Assembly: GCF_020829495.1 (NCBI RefSeq)
Contig: NZ_JAIVFQ010000019.1
Span: 42,997-106,996, forward strand
Reading direction: 5' to 3'
From: Nostoc favosum CHAB5714
Lineage (GTDB): Bacteria > Cyanobacteriota > Cyanobacteriia > Cyanobacteriales > Nostocaceae
DNA: 64,000 nt
The position numbers were made by a program, and so were the translations under genes. Shown here piece after piece: positions 18,301 through 26,927 of this stretch. The number at the start of each line of letters is the position of its first letter. Position 1 is the first letter of the stretch. The notes beneath the pieces are model-generated. The model ran no database searches. It was not told the origin of the DNA and saw nothing but the letters and a program-made list of their open reading frames with translations.

Positions 18301-19003
18301 GTGAACATGAGCAATACAGGGCGTAAAAAAAAATTAGCATCTTTCAACTGTGACCAAAGGAAGTGGGAGCAGTTTATCGCCTGTTGCAACTCAAAAGGCA
18401 CAACAGCAACAGCCACGCTGCTCGAATTTATCGATCTCTACTTAGGCGATTCCCAAGATAAGCTTGATGCAATAGGTGGTAACGATTTAGACGAACGCCT
18501 AGACTCAAAGATTAAGGCAAGTGTAGAGAAGTACTTAATTGCGAGTAATAAAAGTTACAATAGTTTAACTAATGAAACGATAAAAGCTATTTGCTCACGA
18601 CTTGATAAGCTCGAGTCAGAGTTTTTAAATGAATCTAATAGCAACCAAACCACAGCAATTGATAATCTCGCCAATTTAGAACAAAAAGTGGAGAAGATGT
18701 ATGCCCGAATGACACAGTTGGCTGAGGCGATCATTAAAATACAAGACTATCTCAACAACCAACAAAAGCGGGGACAGAAATCGTACTACAATAATTCATC
18801 CTTCAAAGCGCATACTCCTAGAATGCAACCGTTAACTGAAGAAGGTAAAGCCCCAGAGACTTGGTGTAAGTGAAGAAAGTGTACGCAAGGAGCGAATTAA
18901 ACTTCCGCCACCGCTTTTTGTAGCATGGTGTAAGGGGAAGGATAGAGCAGGGTTGGGGTGGGAATTTAACGAAAATACGGGATTATATCAGCCTGCAAGT
19001 TAG
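18301..19003 (+). pseudogene. HTH-containing plasmid protein split by a one-base frameshift in a C4 run
   Basis: The first frame (GTG 18301 or ATG 18307) gives 190 residues: a basic N-terminus, an acidic middle, and coiled-coil heptads (NLANLEQKVEKMYARM). It ends at 18873 with an unlikely tail. One base later, after CCCC at 18851-18854, another frame continues as QRLGVSEESVRKERIKLPPP and GLGWEFNENTGLYQPAS to TAG 19001-19003. The joined sequence is TEEGKAQRLGVSEESVRKER, a classical helix-turn-helix. A single extra C thus separates the DNA-binding end from the body. It may be an inactivating mutation, a sequencing error, or rarely read through. The family seems to be a cyanobacterial plasmid DNA-binding protein. 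Confidence 0.7.
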
Positions 19004-19066
19004 TATTTTAATTAATTTCAACTTGTAGCGGCGAATGTGCGCTCTGCTGTTGCCAATTTTAATTTT

Positions 19067-19300
19067 TTAAAATGTGATTATTTCACAACCTGACAGCAAT
19101 TCGTCATAAACGGTTAGTTGTTGTGTTTTTAAGTGGTTTGGCAATGAATCGTCATCAAAAGTCAAAGTAACAATATGAGTATTTTTGAGACTAAGAGATG
19201 ATTTGCTGATATCGGTTATTGCCGCACTCATACCGCTTCGAGTGCCGATCAGATACTTCACCGATTGCCCGATCTTTAACTCTGCTGCTGGAATAGCCAT
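19067..19300 (-). CDS. Small hypothetical protein, SH3-like barrel composition
   Basis: 77 residues starting MAIPAAELKIGQSVKYLIG. Alternating hydrophobic strands and a GxxVKYLIG start suggest a small beta-barrel (KOW/SH3-like), but no family is recognised. It is the only gene on this strand between the frameshifted HTH gene and the transfer operon. Confidence 0.55.
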   Translation of the reverse strand: MAIPAAELKIGQSVKYLIGTRSGMSAAITDISKSSLSLKNTHIVTLTFDDDSLPNHLKTQQLTVYDELLSGCEIITF

Positions 19301-19365
19301 AAATGTTAAAAGTGTAAGTTAAGCAGTAGTCTGGTTGGATGCGATGGCTCAAGCGCCCAGGCGAT

Positions 19366-19393
19366 GGCGTAACCGCCCACCGTAGGTGATCGC
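19366..19393. repeat. Inverted second copy of the 28-bp repeat at 18115-18142
   Basis: Exact reverse complement of 18115-18142, beginning GGCGTAACCGCCCACCG. It belongs to a dispersed intergenic repeat group. Confidence 0.75.
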
Positions 19394-19730
19394 TTAAGTC
19401 GAGTGTATTCTACCTCACTGGAGAAATCTGTGCAGAAGTTTTTGGAGTCGCCCTAGAAGTTGAAGCGACCTTGTAGCAGCGCGATCGCCGTACATGACAT
19501 ACTCAAAATTCTGACTCACAACCCCCCACACTGCACATCCACTCATCCTTATAAATAATGGGTTTGCCGTTAACAAGCGTGTCATTTGCTTGTTGGGGCT
19601 GTTTGTTTCCCTACACCTACACTCTATTCATAACAAAAAGTCAATCGTCAAACCTAACAAAAAGTAGAGAAGTTCTGCATTTTGTCACAAGAAGTTTAGC
19701 AGTTTGTCAGTTGAAAATAGCTCGTGGGGA
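19394..19730. promoter_or_regulatory. Presumed promoter region of the transfer operon
   Basis: About 340 bp precede the VirB2-like gene. The stretch holds a GCGATCGC site at 19481 and two AACAAAAAGT-type repeats near 19629 and 19652. A clear -35/-10 pair was not identified. As all genes from 19.7 to 33.6 kb run the same way, the main promoter is expected here. Confidence 0.35.
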
Positions 19731-20363
19731 ATGAATACTAGGGGAATACTTTCTCATGAGACGAGGCAGGGTATGCAAACATACTATCCAAATAGAGAAA
19801 AAGAGCAGTCAGAATATCAGTCAGTAGCAGTGATGAAGCCCAAGAACAAAGTAGCCGAAAGGGGAACAATCGCATTAATGTGGCTGGATGGTGTATTGAT
19901 GATATCAGAGATGAGCTTGCATGGAGTGATGTTAGGAGGGCTAATATTATCAGCATCAATGGCAGTAATGTTCCAAAAGCAAATAAATGAATTATTTCGC
20001 AAATGGGACAACAAAGGGCGCTCCTATAGGATAAATATTTACGGCATACTATTTGCGTTATTGTCATTAGTGTTTATGTTGGACTTTGCGGCAGCACCAG
20101 CCAACGCACAGTTTTTTCAACAAGCTCAAGACTGGATTACTAACACTGGTTTCGGAGGTGCGCTCAACCCGGATACTCAGAATACGGTGGTAGGAATTTT
20201 CAATATTCTGCGGATCTTGTTTTTGTTGTATATAGCGGTGTCTGTGGTCAACGTGATTCAAGCAGTCAGAAGAGATGAAGACTGGGCGAGTGCAGCCAGA
20301 ACGCCATTGATTATTCTAGTTGGTGTATTTGGAGCCGACTTTTTAACAACATTAATTACCTGA
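19731..20363 (+). CDS. VirB2-like conjugative pilin precursor with long leader
   Basis: About 210 residues from the ATG at 19731; a TTG at 19704 is in frame but less likely. A hydrophobic N-terminal segment (VMLGGLILSASMAVMF) and a second one (ILFALLSLVFMLDFAAA) lead to a cleavage-like APANAQFF site. The mature part is about 80 residues with two membrane helices (TVVGIFNILRILFLLYIAVSVV and TPLIILVGVFGADFL) split by a basic loop (QAVRRDED). This is the layout of VirB2/TrbC pilins, though the leader is unusually long. It is followed by VirB3- and VirB4-like genes, which supports the call. Confidence 0.7.
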   Translation: MNTRGILSHETRQGMQTYYPNREKEQSEYQSVAVMKPKNKVAERGTIALMWLDGVLMISEMSLHGVMLGGLILSASMAVMFQKQINELFRKWDNKGRSYRINIYGILFALLSLVFMLDFAAAPANAQFFQQAQDWITNTGFGGALNPDTQNTVVGIFNILRILFLLYIAVSVVNVIQAVRRDEDWASAARTPLIILVGVFGADFLTTLIT

Positions 20364-20369
20364 TACCAG

Positions 20370-20467
20370 TTCGCAATTCGCAATTCGCAATTCGCAATTC
20401 GCAATTCGCAATTCGCAATTCGCAATTCGCAATTCGCAATTCGCAATTCGCAATTCGCAATTCGCAA
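20370..20467. repeat. Heptanucleotide STRR: 14 exact tandem copies of TTCGCAA
   Basis: From 20370 to 20467 the unit TTCGCAA is repeated exactly 14 times without a mismatch, seven bases after the VirB2-like stop codon. Heptameric STRRs are a known feature of heterocystous cyanobacteria. The rest of the gap to 20705 is AT-rich and holds no supported gene. Confidence 0.97.
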
Positions 20468-20705
20468 TTAGTAACAATTAATAATTATTAATTAGTTTAC
20501 GTAGTGAATAACTTAATTGCTAACTGTGAATTGATAATTTGTTTGCTATGCAAGCAAATTAATTGCGAACTGCGAACTTGTACGCTCGCGTCCTGCCCTG
20601 AGTTTCGACGGGAGCGGTAATCGAGCGAAGCCGTTCACGCACTTCGTCTTTGAAGGAGAAGGGCGTAGCCTCTCCAAGAGTTGTATTGTCAATTGGTATA
20701 AGAGG

Positions 20706-21059
20706 ATGTTGCCAGAAAAAAAATTCCGTGTAGTGAATCAAAGCTTAGGAACGCAACCAAAAATAGGGCCTTTGCCAGCAGAGCAAATATTCCCGTGGTT
20801 AGTAATAACAATAGGGTGCATATTTGGATTTTACTATATGTTGAATTTAGGATGGTTAGCAACGCTATTTGCATCATTATGGGGATGTGCAACATGGTGG
20901 TTTGTATCGAGCAATAAAAGTTTTTTAGGAAAATTTGTAGGTACACCACGTATCAGTAGAGGATATATGTCCTTTGATTCATTAATTAATCATGCTACCC
21001 AAGGAAATAAAGATAATAATAAAAGTCGGCGTAGGGTAATTAAGAAAACAATCAGATAA
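20706..21059 (+). CDS. VirB3-like inner-membrane protein
   Basis: 117 residues. A short N-terminal stretch is followed by two adjacent hydrophobic helices (FPWLVITIGCIFGFYYML and ATLFASLWGCATWWFV), then a soluble, very basic tail (NKSRRRVIKKTIR). Size, topology and position directly in front of the VirB4 ATPase match VirB3/TraL proteins. Sequence identity to reference families cannot be judged by eye. The ATG follows AAGAGG closely. Confidence 0.65.
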   Translation: MLPEKKFRVVNQSLGTQPKIGPLPAEQIFPWLVITIGCIFGFYYMLNLGWLATLFASLWGCATWWFVSSNKSFLGKFVGTPRISRGYMSFDSLINHATQGNKDNNKSRRRVIKKTIR

Positions 21060-21132
21060 ACTAAATCAGTGATTAAAATTGAATAAATTTTAAAAAGATA
21101 TATTTAAATTTAAATAATATTCCAGAAAAGCC

Positions 21133-23904
21133 ATGACTAAAAAATTAGATAAGTTAGGGAAGAAAACATTAACGTTGACCCCATTTGAAGATGTGGTAAA
21201 CCTAGCAGGGATATGCGAAATGGAGTTAGGAGGGAGAAAAGGAATAGGAGCATTAATTATTCAACAAAAAGAAAATATCCAAATAAAATTCGCCTTTGAT
21301 TGTTTGGGAATCCACCCAAACTTAGCAGCAGAACAAATAGTACCAATATTTGAAGGGATAGAGGGGGGATTAAAAGAAATACCTTTAAGAGAAAGACTGA
21401 CAATACATTTTGGCTCATTTACCTCTGATGAAACAAGACAAAGAGAAATATCTTTAATAGAGGCTCAATGTCCCTTGGAGCCAATAAAATTACTGTTACG
21501 TTCTGAAAGAATGCGGCTCAGAAAACTCACACAGTCGGGAGTGAGAAAAAATAAGTTTCTGAGGCTATGGTGTACATATACAGTAGAGTCGGATGAGAAA
21601 ATAGAAGATTTTGCGGAGATAGGACTCAAGAAGCTGCAAAAAATTTGGTACTCATTTACAGGAGAAATACATTCGTTAAATAAAAATCGGATAGAAAATA
21701 TATTAAGGAACTCATTCTTAGATGGATTCCAAAGTTGGGAGCAAATAATCTCAAATAAAATGGGGTTGTCAGTAACACCGTTGAGTGCATCAGAAATATG
21801 GGGTACAGTATGGGAAATATTTAACAATTCGCTGCCAACGCCTGTTCCTAATCCTTTGAAACTAACTCATCTGGAATTAACTGAAAATCAAACAAGCGAT
21901 TTTCATATCAGGCATCATCTACTAGAGAATGAATCTTCAGTACCAGTATTTGATAAAAAGTGGATAAAAATCCAGGATAAGTATATTGGGGCATTGAATT
22001 TCAGCCAAAAACCAGGGGGGTGGGTAGATGAATATTCTCAATTGCGATACATCTGGGAAGTAATGTCTCGTGAGAAAATTTCGGATACAGAGATAATTTG
22101 CCAAGTAAGTAAAGCAAACGAGACAATAACAAAGACAAATTTACAGCGATTAACAAAACAGTCAATCACATCAACGGCGATGTCAACTGATTCTGGCAGT
22201 ATAGATGTGAAGGCAGGATTAAATATAGAAGAGTCGGTAGAAGCACAACGCACACTATACAAAGGAAGTGCGGTATTACATACAGCAGTAGTGTTCTTAA
22301 TACACCGAAAAAATCTGCCACAACTAGATGAGGATTGCCGATATTTAGCAAGTTGCTTCTTGCGGCCAGCAGTGATAGACAGAGAAACAGAGTATGCGTG
22401 GAAAGTATGGTTGCAAAGTACGCCGATTGTTTGGGAGGCATTATTAACCAAACCCTTCAACAGGAGGTTGATGTATTTCACATCGGAGTGCCCTGGGATA
22501 ACACCGCTAATTCGCACAGCTACAGGGGATAAAACAGGATTTGAGCTAATAGCCGCAGAAGGAGGAACACCAGTACATCTAGACTTATATCAAAATCACA
22601 AAAATCTGGCAGTGTTTGGGACAACACGAAGCGGAAAGTCAGTGTTAGTGGCAGGAATATTGACCCCAGCGATAGCCCAAAATATACCAGTAATTGCCCT
22701 AGATTACCCAAAACCAGATGGGACATCAACCTTTACAGATTACACCCGATTATTAGGAGCAGATGGGGCTTACTTTGATATAGCTAAAGAATATAACAAC
22801 TTGTTTGAGTTACCAGACTTACGCTCAATGAATGAAGAAATCATCAAAGAGCGGATGTCAGATTTCAAAGAGTTTTTGAAATCAGTGTTGATGACGATGA
22901 TTATAGGGACGAACTCAATAGGAGTGAGTTTTTCGATGGTGTCAATCATCGAATCGTTGTTATCGTTAGCACTACAAACATTTTTTAATGATGAAGAAAT
23001 AAAACTGCGATATCAAGCAGCATTAAGAGCAGGAATAGGCACTCCACAATGGCTAGATACACCAACACTCAAAGACTTCTGCCAATATTGCTCACCAGGA
23101 TACATAAATCTAGATTCATTATCTACAAGTAGCACGGAAGTAACCCAAGCATTAGGGCATATACAGATGAGATTAAAGTATTGGCTATCGTCTAAAGTAG
23201 GGCAATCAATCTCGTCGCCTTCAAGCTTTAGGGCTGATGCCAAATTACTGGTATTCGCACTGAGAAACCTATCTAGTGATAGTGATGCAGCCATTCTCGC
23301 GTTGAGTGCTTATGCGGCGGCACTGCGTCGCGCTTTAAGTTCAAAAGCTTCGATATTCTTTCTGGATGAAGCACCGATCTTATTCCAGTTTGATGCGATC
23401 GCTGATTTAATTGGACGCTTGTGCGCTAATGGTGCAAAAGCAGGGATTAGGGTAATATTATCAGCCCAAGAGCCAGAAAGTATATATCAAAGTAAGTCAG
23501 CGCAGAAAATATTTGCGAATATCACTACCCGATTAGTAGGGAGGATACAGTCATCGGCAATCGACCCATTTGTGGAGAGATTTAAGTATCCTTATGAAAT
23601 TATTAGTAGGAATAGTACAGAATCTTTTTATCCCAAGAAATCCGGGATTTATTCTAGTTGGCTGCTAGATGATAACGGCAAGTTGACATTCTGTCGTTAT
23701 TATCCGGCTTACTGTTTATTAGCGGCGGTAGCGAACAATCCAGCAGAACAAGAACTCAGATATGTATTCCTCAATAAATATAACAATAATCCCTTGTTGG
23801 GATTATACAAATTTAGTGAAGATTACGTGCGAATGATTTGTGGGCAAGAATTATCATTAGAAGCAAAACAATTGTTAGAACAAGCTTTAATTAGGGTATC
23901 GTAA
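21133..23904 (+). CDS. VirB4/TraC-type secretion ATPase
   Basis: 923 residues. The C-terminal half is a RecA-like ATPase: Walker A GTTRSGKS at 496-503 and Walker B FFLDEAPILF with Asp745-Glu746, followed by a sensor region (RVILSAQEPESIY). The N-terminal 400 residues match the VirB4 interaction domain. It powers pilus assembly and substrate export at the inner membrane. It is followed after 2 bp by a VirB5-like gene. Length is slightly above the usual 780-880 residues. No frameshift or missing motif was seen, so it should be functional. Confidence 0.93.
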   Translation: MTKKLDKLGKKTLTLTPFEDVVNLAGICEMELGGRKGIGALIIQQKENIQIKFAFDCLGIHPNLAAEQIVPIFEGIEGGLKEIPLRERLTIHFGSFTSDETRQREISLIEAQCPLEPIKLLLRSERMRLRKLTQSGVRKNKFLRLWCTYTVESDEKIEDFAEIGLKKLQKIWYSFTGEIHSLNKNRIENILRNSFLDGFQSWEQIISNKMGLSVTPLSASEIWGTVWEIFNNSLPTPVPNPLKLTHLELTENQTSDFHIRHHLLENESSVPVFDKKWIKIQDKYIGALNFSQKPGGWVDEYSQLRYIWEVMSREKISDTEIICQVSKANETITKTNLQRLTKQSITSTAMSTDSGSIDVKAGLNIEESVEAQRTLYKGSAVLHTAVVFLIHRKNLPQLDEDCRYLASCFLRPAVIDRETEYAWKVWLQSTPIVWEALLTKPFNRRLMYFTSECPGITPLIRTATGDKTGFELIAAEGGTPVHLDLYQNHKNLAVFGTTRSGKSVLVAGILTPAIAQNIPVIALDYPKPDGTSTFTDYTRLLGADGAYFDIAKEYNNLFELPDLRSMNEEIIKERMSDFKEFLKSVLMTMIIGTNSIGVSFSMVSIIESLLSLALQTFFNDEEIKLRYQAALRAGIGTPQWLDTPTLKDFCQYCSPGYINLDSLSTSSTEVTQALGHIQMRLKYWLSSKVGQSISSPSSFRADAKLLVFALRNLSSDSDAAILALSAYAAALRRALSSKASIFFLDEAPILFQFDAIADLIGRLCANGAKAGIRVILSAQEPESIYQSKSAQKIFANITTRLVGRIQSSAIDPFVERFKYPYEIISRNSTESFYPKKSGIYSSWLLDDNGKLTFCRYYPAYCLLAAVANNPAEQELRYVFLNKYNNNPLLGLYKFSEDYVRMICGQELSLEAKQLLEQALIRVS

Positions 23905-23906
23905 CC

Positions 23907-24623
23907 ATGAATAAAATAAGAGTTAAAGTTATTTTATCTAGTACATTTGTGCTGATAATAGTATCGATTAGTTTTCCAAGTTATGCGTTTGGAGTATCGA
24001 TTTCTAATTGGATAAATTCGATATTAAGTGACATCAAACAGGAGTACAGCAGATTAGAAGGAGAAGTACAGCAAAAAATTGAGGATTCATGGGCAAATAT
24101 ATCAACAGATGCGAAAGAAGCAATTCAATCGGCTATAGGAGAGATGGGAACACCAGACCCACAAAAAAGTACGGATGAGTTGAAAGCTAGATTAAAAAAT
24201 AGCCGTTCTATATCAGAAACTCAGACATTGACTCAACGTTTAGAACGAGATATAACTCGTGCATCAGTCACATCGACTTTAGGAGAAGAAGGACAAAAAG
24301 ATACCAAAGAAAAAATTGAAGCCACTACGCAAATATCACAAGAAGCGCAAGCACTGGCACAACAAGCACAATCATTAGATGCTTCACAAGACATTCTGAA
24401 AGTGCTGGCGGCACAAAACGCTCAGATAACATCAGCAATAACACGCTTTCATGCTGATTCGCTAGCTTCACGACAAGATGCGTCCCAAACAAATCTAATG
24501 CTGTCTCAAGTGGCAGAAAATATGGCTAATTCCACCACAAAAGAAGAACTTAAGACAACAGGACAAGCGTCTTTGACTCAGGAATTAGTATTTATGTCTG
24601 TGCTAGATCCGGCGAGAGAATAA
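23907..24623 (+). CDS. VirB5-like exported coiled-coil protein
   Basis: 238 residues with a clear signal peptide (KVILSSTFVLIIVSISFPSYA). The mature part is almost wholly helical, with Gln/Ser/Thr-rich coiled coil (QALAQQAQSLDASQDI, RFHADSLASRQDAS). This is the composition and position of VirB5/TrbJ minor pilins, which sit at the pilus tip. The start lies two bases after the VirB4 stop, implying one transcript. The call rests on context and architecture. Confidence 0.65.
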   Translation: MNKIRVKVILSSTFVLIIVSISFPSYAFGVSISNWINSILSDIKQEYSRLEGEVQQKIEDSWANISTDAKEAIQSAIGEMGTPDPQKSTDELKARLKNSRSISETQTLTQRLERDITRASVTSTLGEEGQKDTKEKIEATTQISQEAQALAQQAQSLDASQDILKVLAAQNAQITSAITRFHADSLASRQDASQTNLMLSQVAENMANSTTKEELKTTGQASLTQELVFMSVLDPARE

Positions 24624-24879
24624 ATAACTAGGAATGTAAGGGTGTGGGGATGTAAGGAAAGAGTTAATTGTTTTTATTTCCTAATTCAAGAATTAGAGCT
24701 AATAACAACTTACCAAAAAAATTATATCCTGAGAGCAATAAATGGGTTTTTAGTTGTTTGAGAAAACCCTATGCTACGTATAAGAATTGAACAGAATCAC
24801 CACGAGTTTTTTTAATTTAAGCATATACAGTACATCCTCTACACCCTTAAATTATGTTTTATATATACGAGAAAATAAG

Positions 24880-26004
24880 ATGTTAGTATATTTATTTAGT
24901 CAGATACTTGATGGTGTAATTTCTAACGATAATTTAGCGGATAGAGCGGCTCAAGTATCTATTGGAGTATCTCAAGGATTTAATGAATTATGGCAAGAAG
25001 TATTAGGAGGACAACTGTATGGTTCTCTTTGTACGGTGGGAACGCTATTTGCGGTTACTACCTTGGGATTTTATATATTGGAGTGGACAAAACAGGTATT
25101 AAATAATGAAGAGCAAAGGGCATTTAGCTCATTTATATGGCCATTGCTAGTTGCAACGCTGTTAATGAATAATGGGCAACTGTTAGGGAAAACGACAGTT
25201 ACAATCAAAGATTACATCAATAATGTCAACAACTACGTACTGACCAGAACAGCCGTAGGAGTAGATTTAAGATCAGCATACTCAAAAGCAATGGGAGTAG
25301 CAGCAGTCAGAGCAGCGATAGGTAGGGAAATTGAAGCTTGCCGGACATCGCAACTTTCTCCACAAGAAACAGTACAGTGTTTGGAGCAGGCCAAGCAGAC
25401 ATTATCAAAGCAATATCCAGAGTATTTCAAAGCCGAAGGCCCATTCGCCTGGTTAATAGACAGAATAGACACAATAATCAGTGCGCCACAACAAGCGATT
25501 CAATCAGGGGCAAATCCGATTCAAGTATTGTTATCCCCCTTTAGTGCATACGTGGGTTCAGTAGTAGCCGAAAATATCACCAATATATTGGTGGGATTAT
25601 CAGGAGCATATCAGTGGGGGATTGAGTTAACAATGCTGCTGTCGGCTTATCTAGGCCCATTAGCGGTAGGGGGTTCGTTGTTACCCTATGGAGCGAAACC
25701 GATGCTGGCATGGTTGACGGGGTATTTTTCAGTGGGAATAGCCAAACTGGGCTTCAACATCATCGCTGGATTTGCGGCGGAATTAATTGCTAATTCTCGC
25801 GCAGATCAACCACTGTTTTTCTTGTTTACAATCGGGATTTTTGCACCAGCGCTCTCCACAGGTTTAGCGGCAGGTGGTGGAATTGCACTGTTGACTCAGA
25901 TTAACAAAGCCGCAGATGAAGCGAAAAATTTCGCCTCATCTGTTGCTGTAACGGTAGTTACAGGTGGTGCTGGTTCGGCGGCTAAATTCATTCGTCCCAA
26001 ATAA
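24880..26004 (+). CDS. VirB6/TrbL-type polytopic inner-membrane protein
   Basis: About 375 residues from the ATG at 24880; the frame opens at a TTG 93 bp earlier but that stretch is not protein-like. The protein starts inside the periplasm-like segment MLVYLFSQILDGV, then several membrane helices (SLCTVGTLFAVTTLGFYIL, FIWPLLVATLLM, GIELTMLLSAYLGPLAVGGSLL, LFFLFTIGIFAPALSTGLAAGG). VirB6 proteins form the inner-membrane channel of type IV secretion. Position between VirB5- and VirB8-like genes agrees. Confidence 0.75.
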   Translation: MLVYLFSQILDGVISNDNLADRAAQVSIGVSQGFNELWQEVLGGQLYGSLCTVGTLFAVTTLGFYILEWTKQVLNNEEQRAFSSFIWPLLVATLLMNNGQLLGKTTVTIKDYINNVNNYVLTRTAVGVDLRSAYSKAMGVAAVRAAIGREIEACRTSQLSPQETVQCLEQAKQTLSKQYPEYFKAEGPFAWLIDRIDTIISAPQQAIQSGANPIQVLLSPFSAYVGSVVAENITNILVGLSGAYQWGIELTMLLSAYLGPLAVGGSLLPYGAKPMLAWLTGYFSVGIAKLGFNIIAGFAAELIANSRADQPLFFLFTIGIFAPALSTGLAAGGGIALLTQINKAADEAKNFASSVAVTVVTGGAGSAAKFIRPK

Positions 26005-26017
26005 ACAAGCAACGAAG

Positions 26018-26060
26018 TAGTGGAACAGGGGGAGGAGGGGGAGCAGGGCAGGGGAGGAGT
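26018..26060. repeat. G-rich repeat, same family as in rep
   Basis: GGGGGAGGAGGGGGAGCAGG-type purine run in the gap between the VirB6- and VirB8-like genes. It is single-armed here, without the complementary C-rich arm seen at 13.9 and 45.0 kb. Confidence 0.6.
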
Positions 26061-26114
26061 TTTTTATATCTTGGCTGTTGCTGATTGAAGGTCTTGATTG
26101 TCACAGATGAAATT

Positions 26115-26927
26115 ATGTTAAACCTTGTTAATTTAAAAAGTCCTAAATCTAAACCGAAAAACCAACTCAAAAATACTGTCCTCAGTTATGGTTCGTCAAT
26201 CCCCACAAGGATAGCAATTATAGCGGTGATGGGTTGCTTGATGGGAAGCATTTCTTTGATTGTTCAATTTCTCAACTACGGAGCAATTAGGAGACTAGCC
26301 AGGAATGAAATCCCCTCACTGATTCAATTGTCGTCAGGGGAAACAATTTATGCAAAAGCAGTAGAACCAGCCGAACGTTCTGATGAAACAATAAAGCAGT
26401 TTGTGTCGGATTCATTTGTGGGGATGTTTAATTGGGATGGATTAGTTCAGAAAAACAATGAGCAAGGTAAATTGATAGTAGAAAGTGATCCTGGGGTAGA
26501 AATTAAGGGATTAGACAATAACCCTGCCAGGAAAATTCCTACCAGGGCATACGAAGCAGCATTTACACTATCAGAAAAAGTTGGGTTCCGTGCGGCATTT
26601 TTGCGGAGATTATCACAAATGGTAGACCCAGAAGTGTTTAGCTCTAATATGCGAGTAGCGCTGATTCCGCACTACATATCCCCTGCCCGAAAAATTAAAG
26701 ATGGGAAGTGGGAAATAGATTTCCATTCAACGTTAGTCACTTTCAGAAAACTAGATAATGCTGGGAACGGGATAGCACTAAATAAAACAGTAACCGTAGA
26801 AGCTATCACTACCCCACAAAAGCCCCCAGAGAATACTACAGAACTTGCCAAGAAAATTTATAAAATCCGCAAAAGTGGGCTAGAAATAACACAAATAGTA
26901 GATTTGAATTTAGGAAAAAGTCGATGA
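26115..26927 (+). CDS. VirB8-like protein
   Basis: About 270 residues from the ATG at 26115; the frame begins at a TTG 30 bp earlier. A basic cytoplasmic stretch (KSPKSKPKNQLKN) precedes one membrane helix (IAIIAVMGCLMGSISLIVQF) and a periplasmic domain of about 210 residues. The order 'short tail, single helix, NTF2-like domain' fits VirB8/TrbF. Its last four bases overlap the VirB10-like start (ATGA). Assignment rests on topology and gene order rather than on a diagnostic motif. Confidence 0.7.
   Translation: MLNLVNLKSPKSKPKNQLKNTVLSYGSSIPTRIAIIAVMGCLMGSISLIVQFLNYGAIRRLARNEIPSLIQLSSGETIYAKAVEPAERSDETIKQFVSDSFVGMFNWDGLVQKNNEQGKLIVESDPGVEIKGLDNNPARKIPTRAYEAAFTLSEKVGFRAAFLRRLSQMVDPEVFSSNMRVALIPHYISPARKIKDGKWEIDFHSTLVTFRKLDNAGNGIALNKTVTVEAITTPQKPPENTTELAKKIYKIRKSGLEITQIVDLNLGKSR

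Noticed and set aside
20258..20467. Minus-strand frame with repeated RIANCEL peptides
   Set aside because: It is a direct translation of the TTCGCAA tandem repeat and the end of the pilin gene, not a gene.
20370..20467. Possible CRISPR-like array
   Set aside because: Seven-base units without spacers are an STRR, not a CRISPR.
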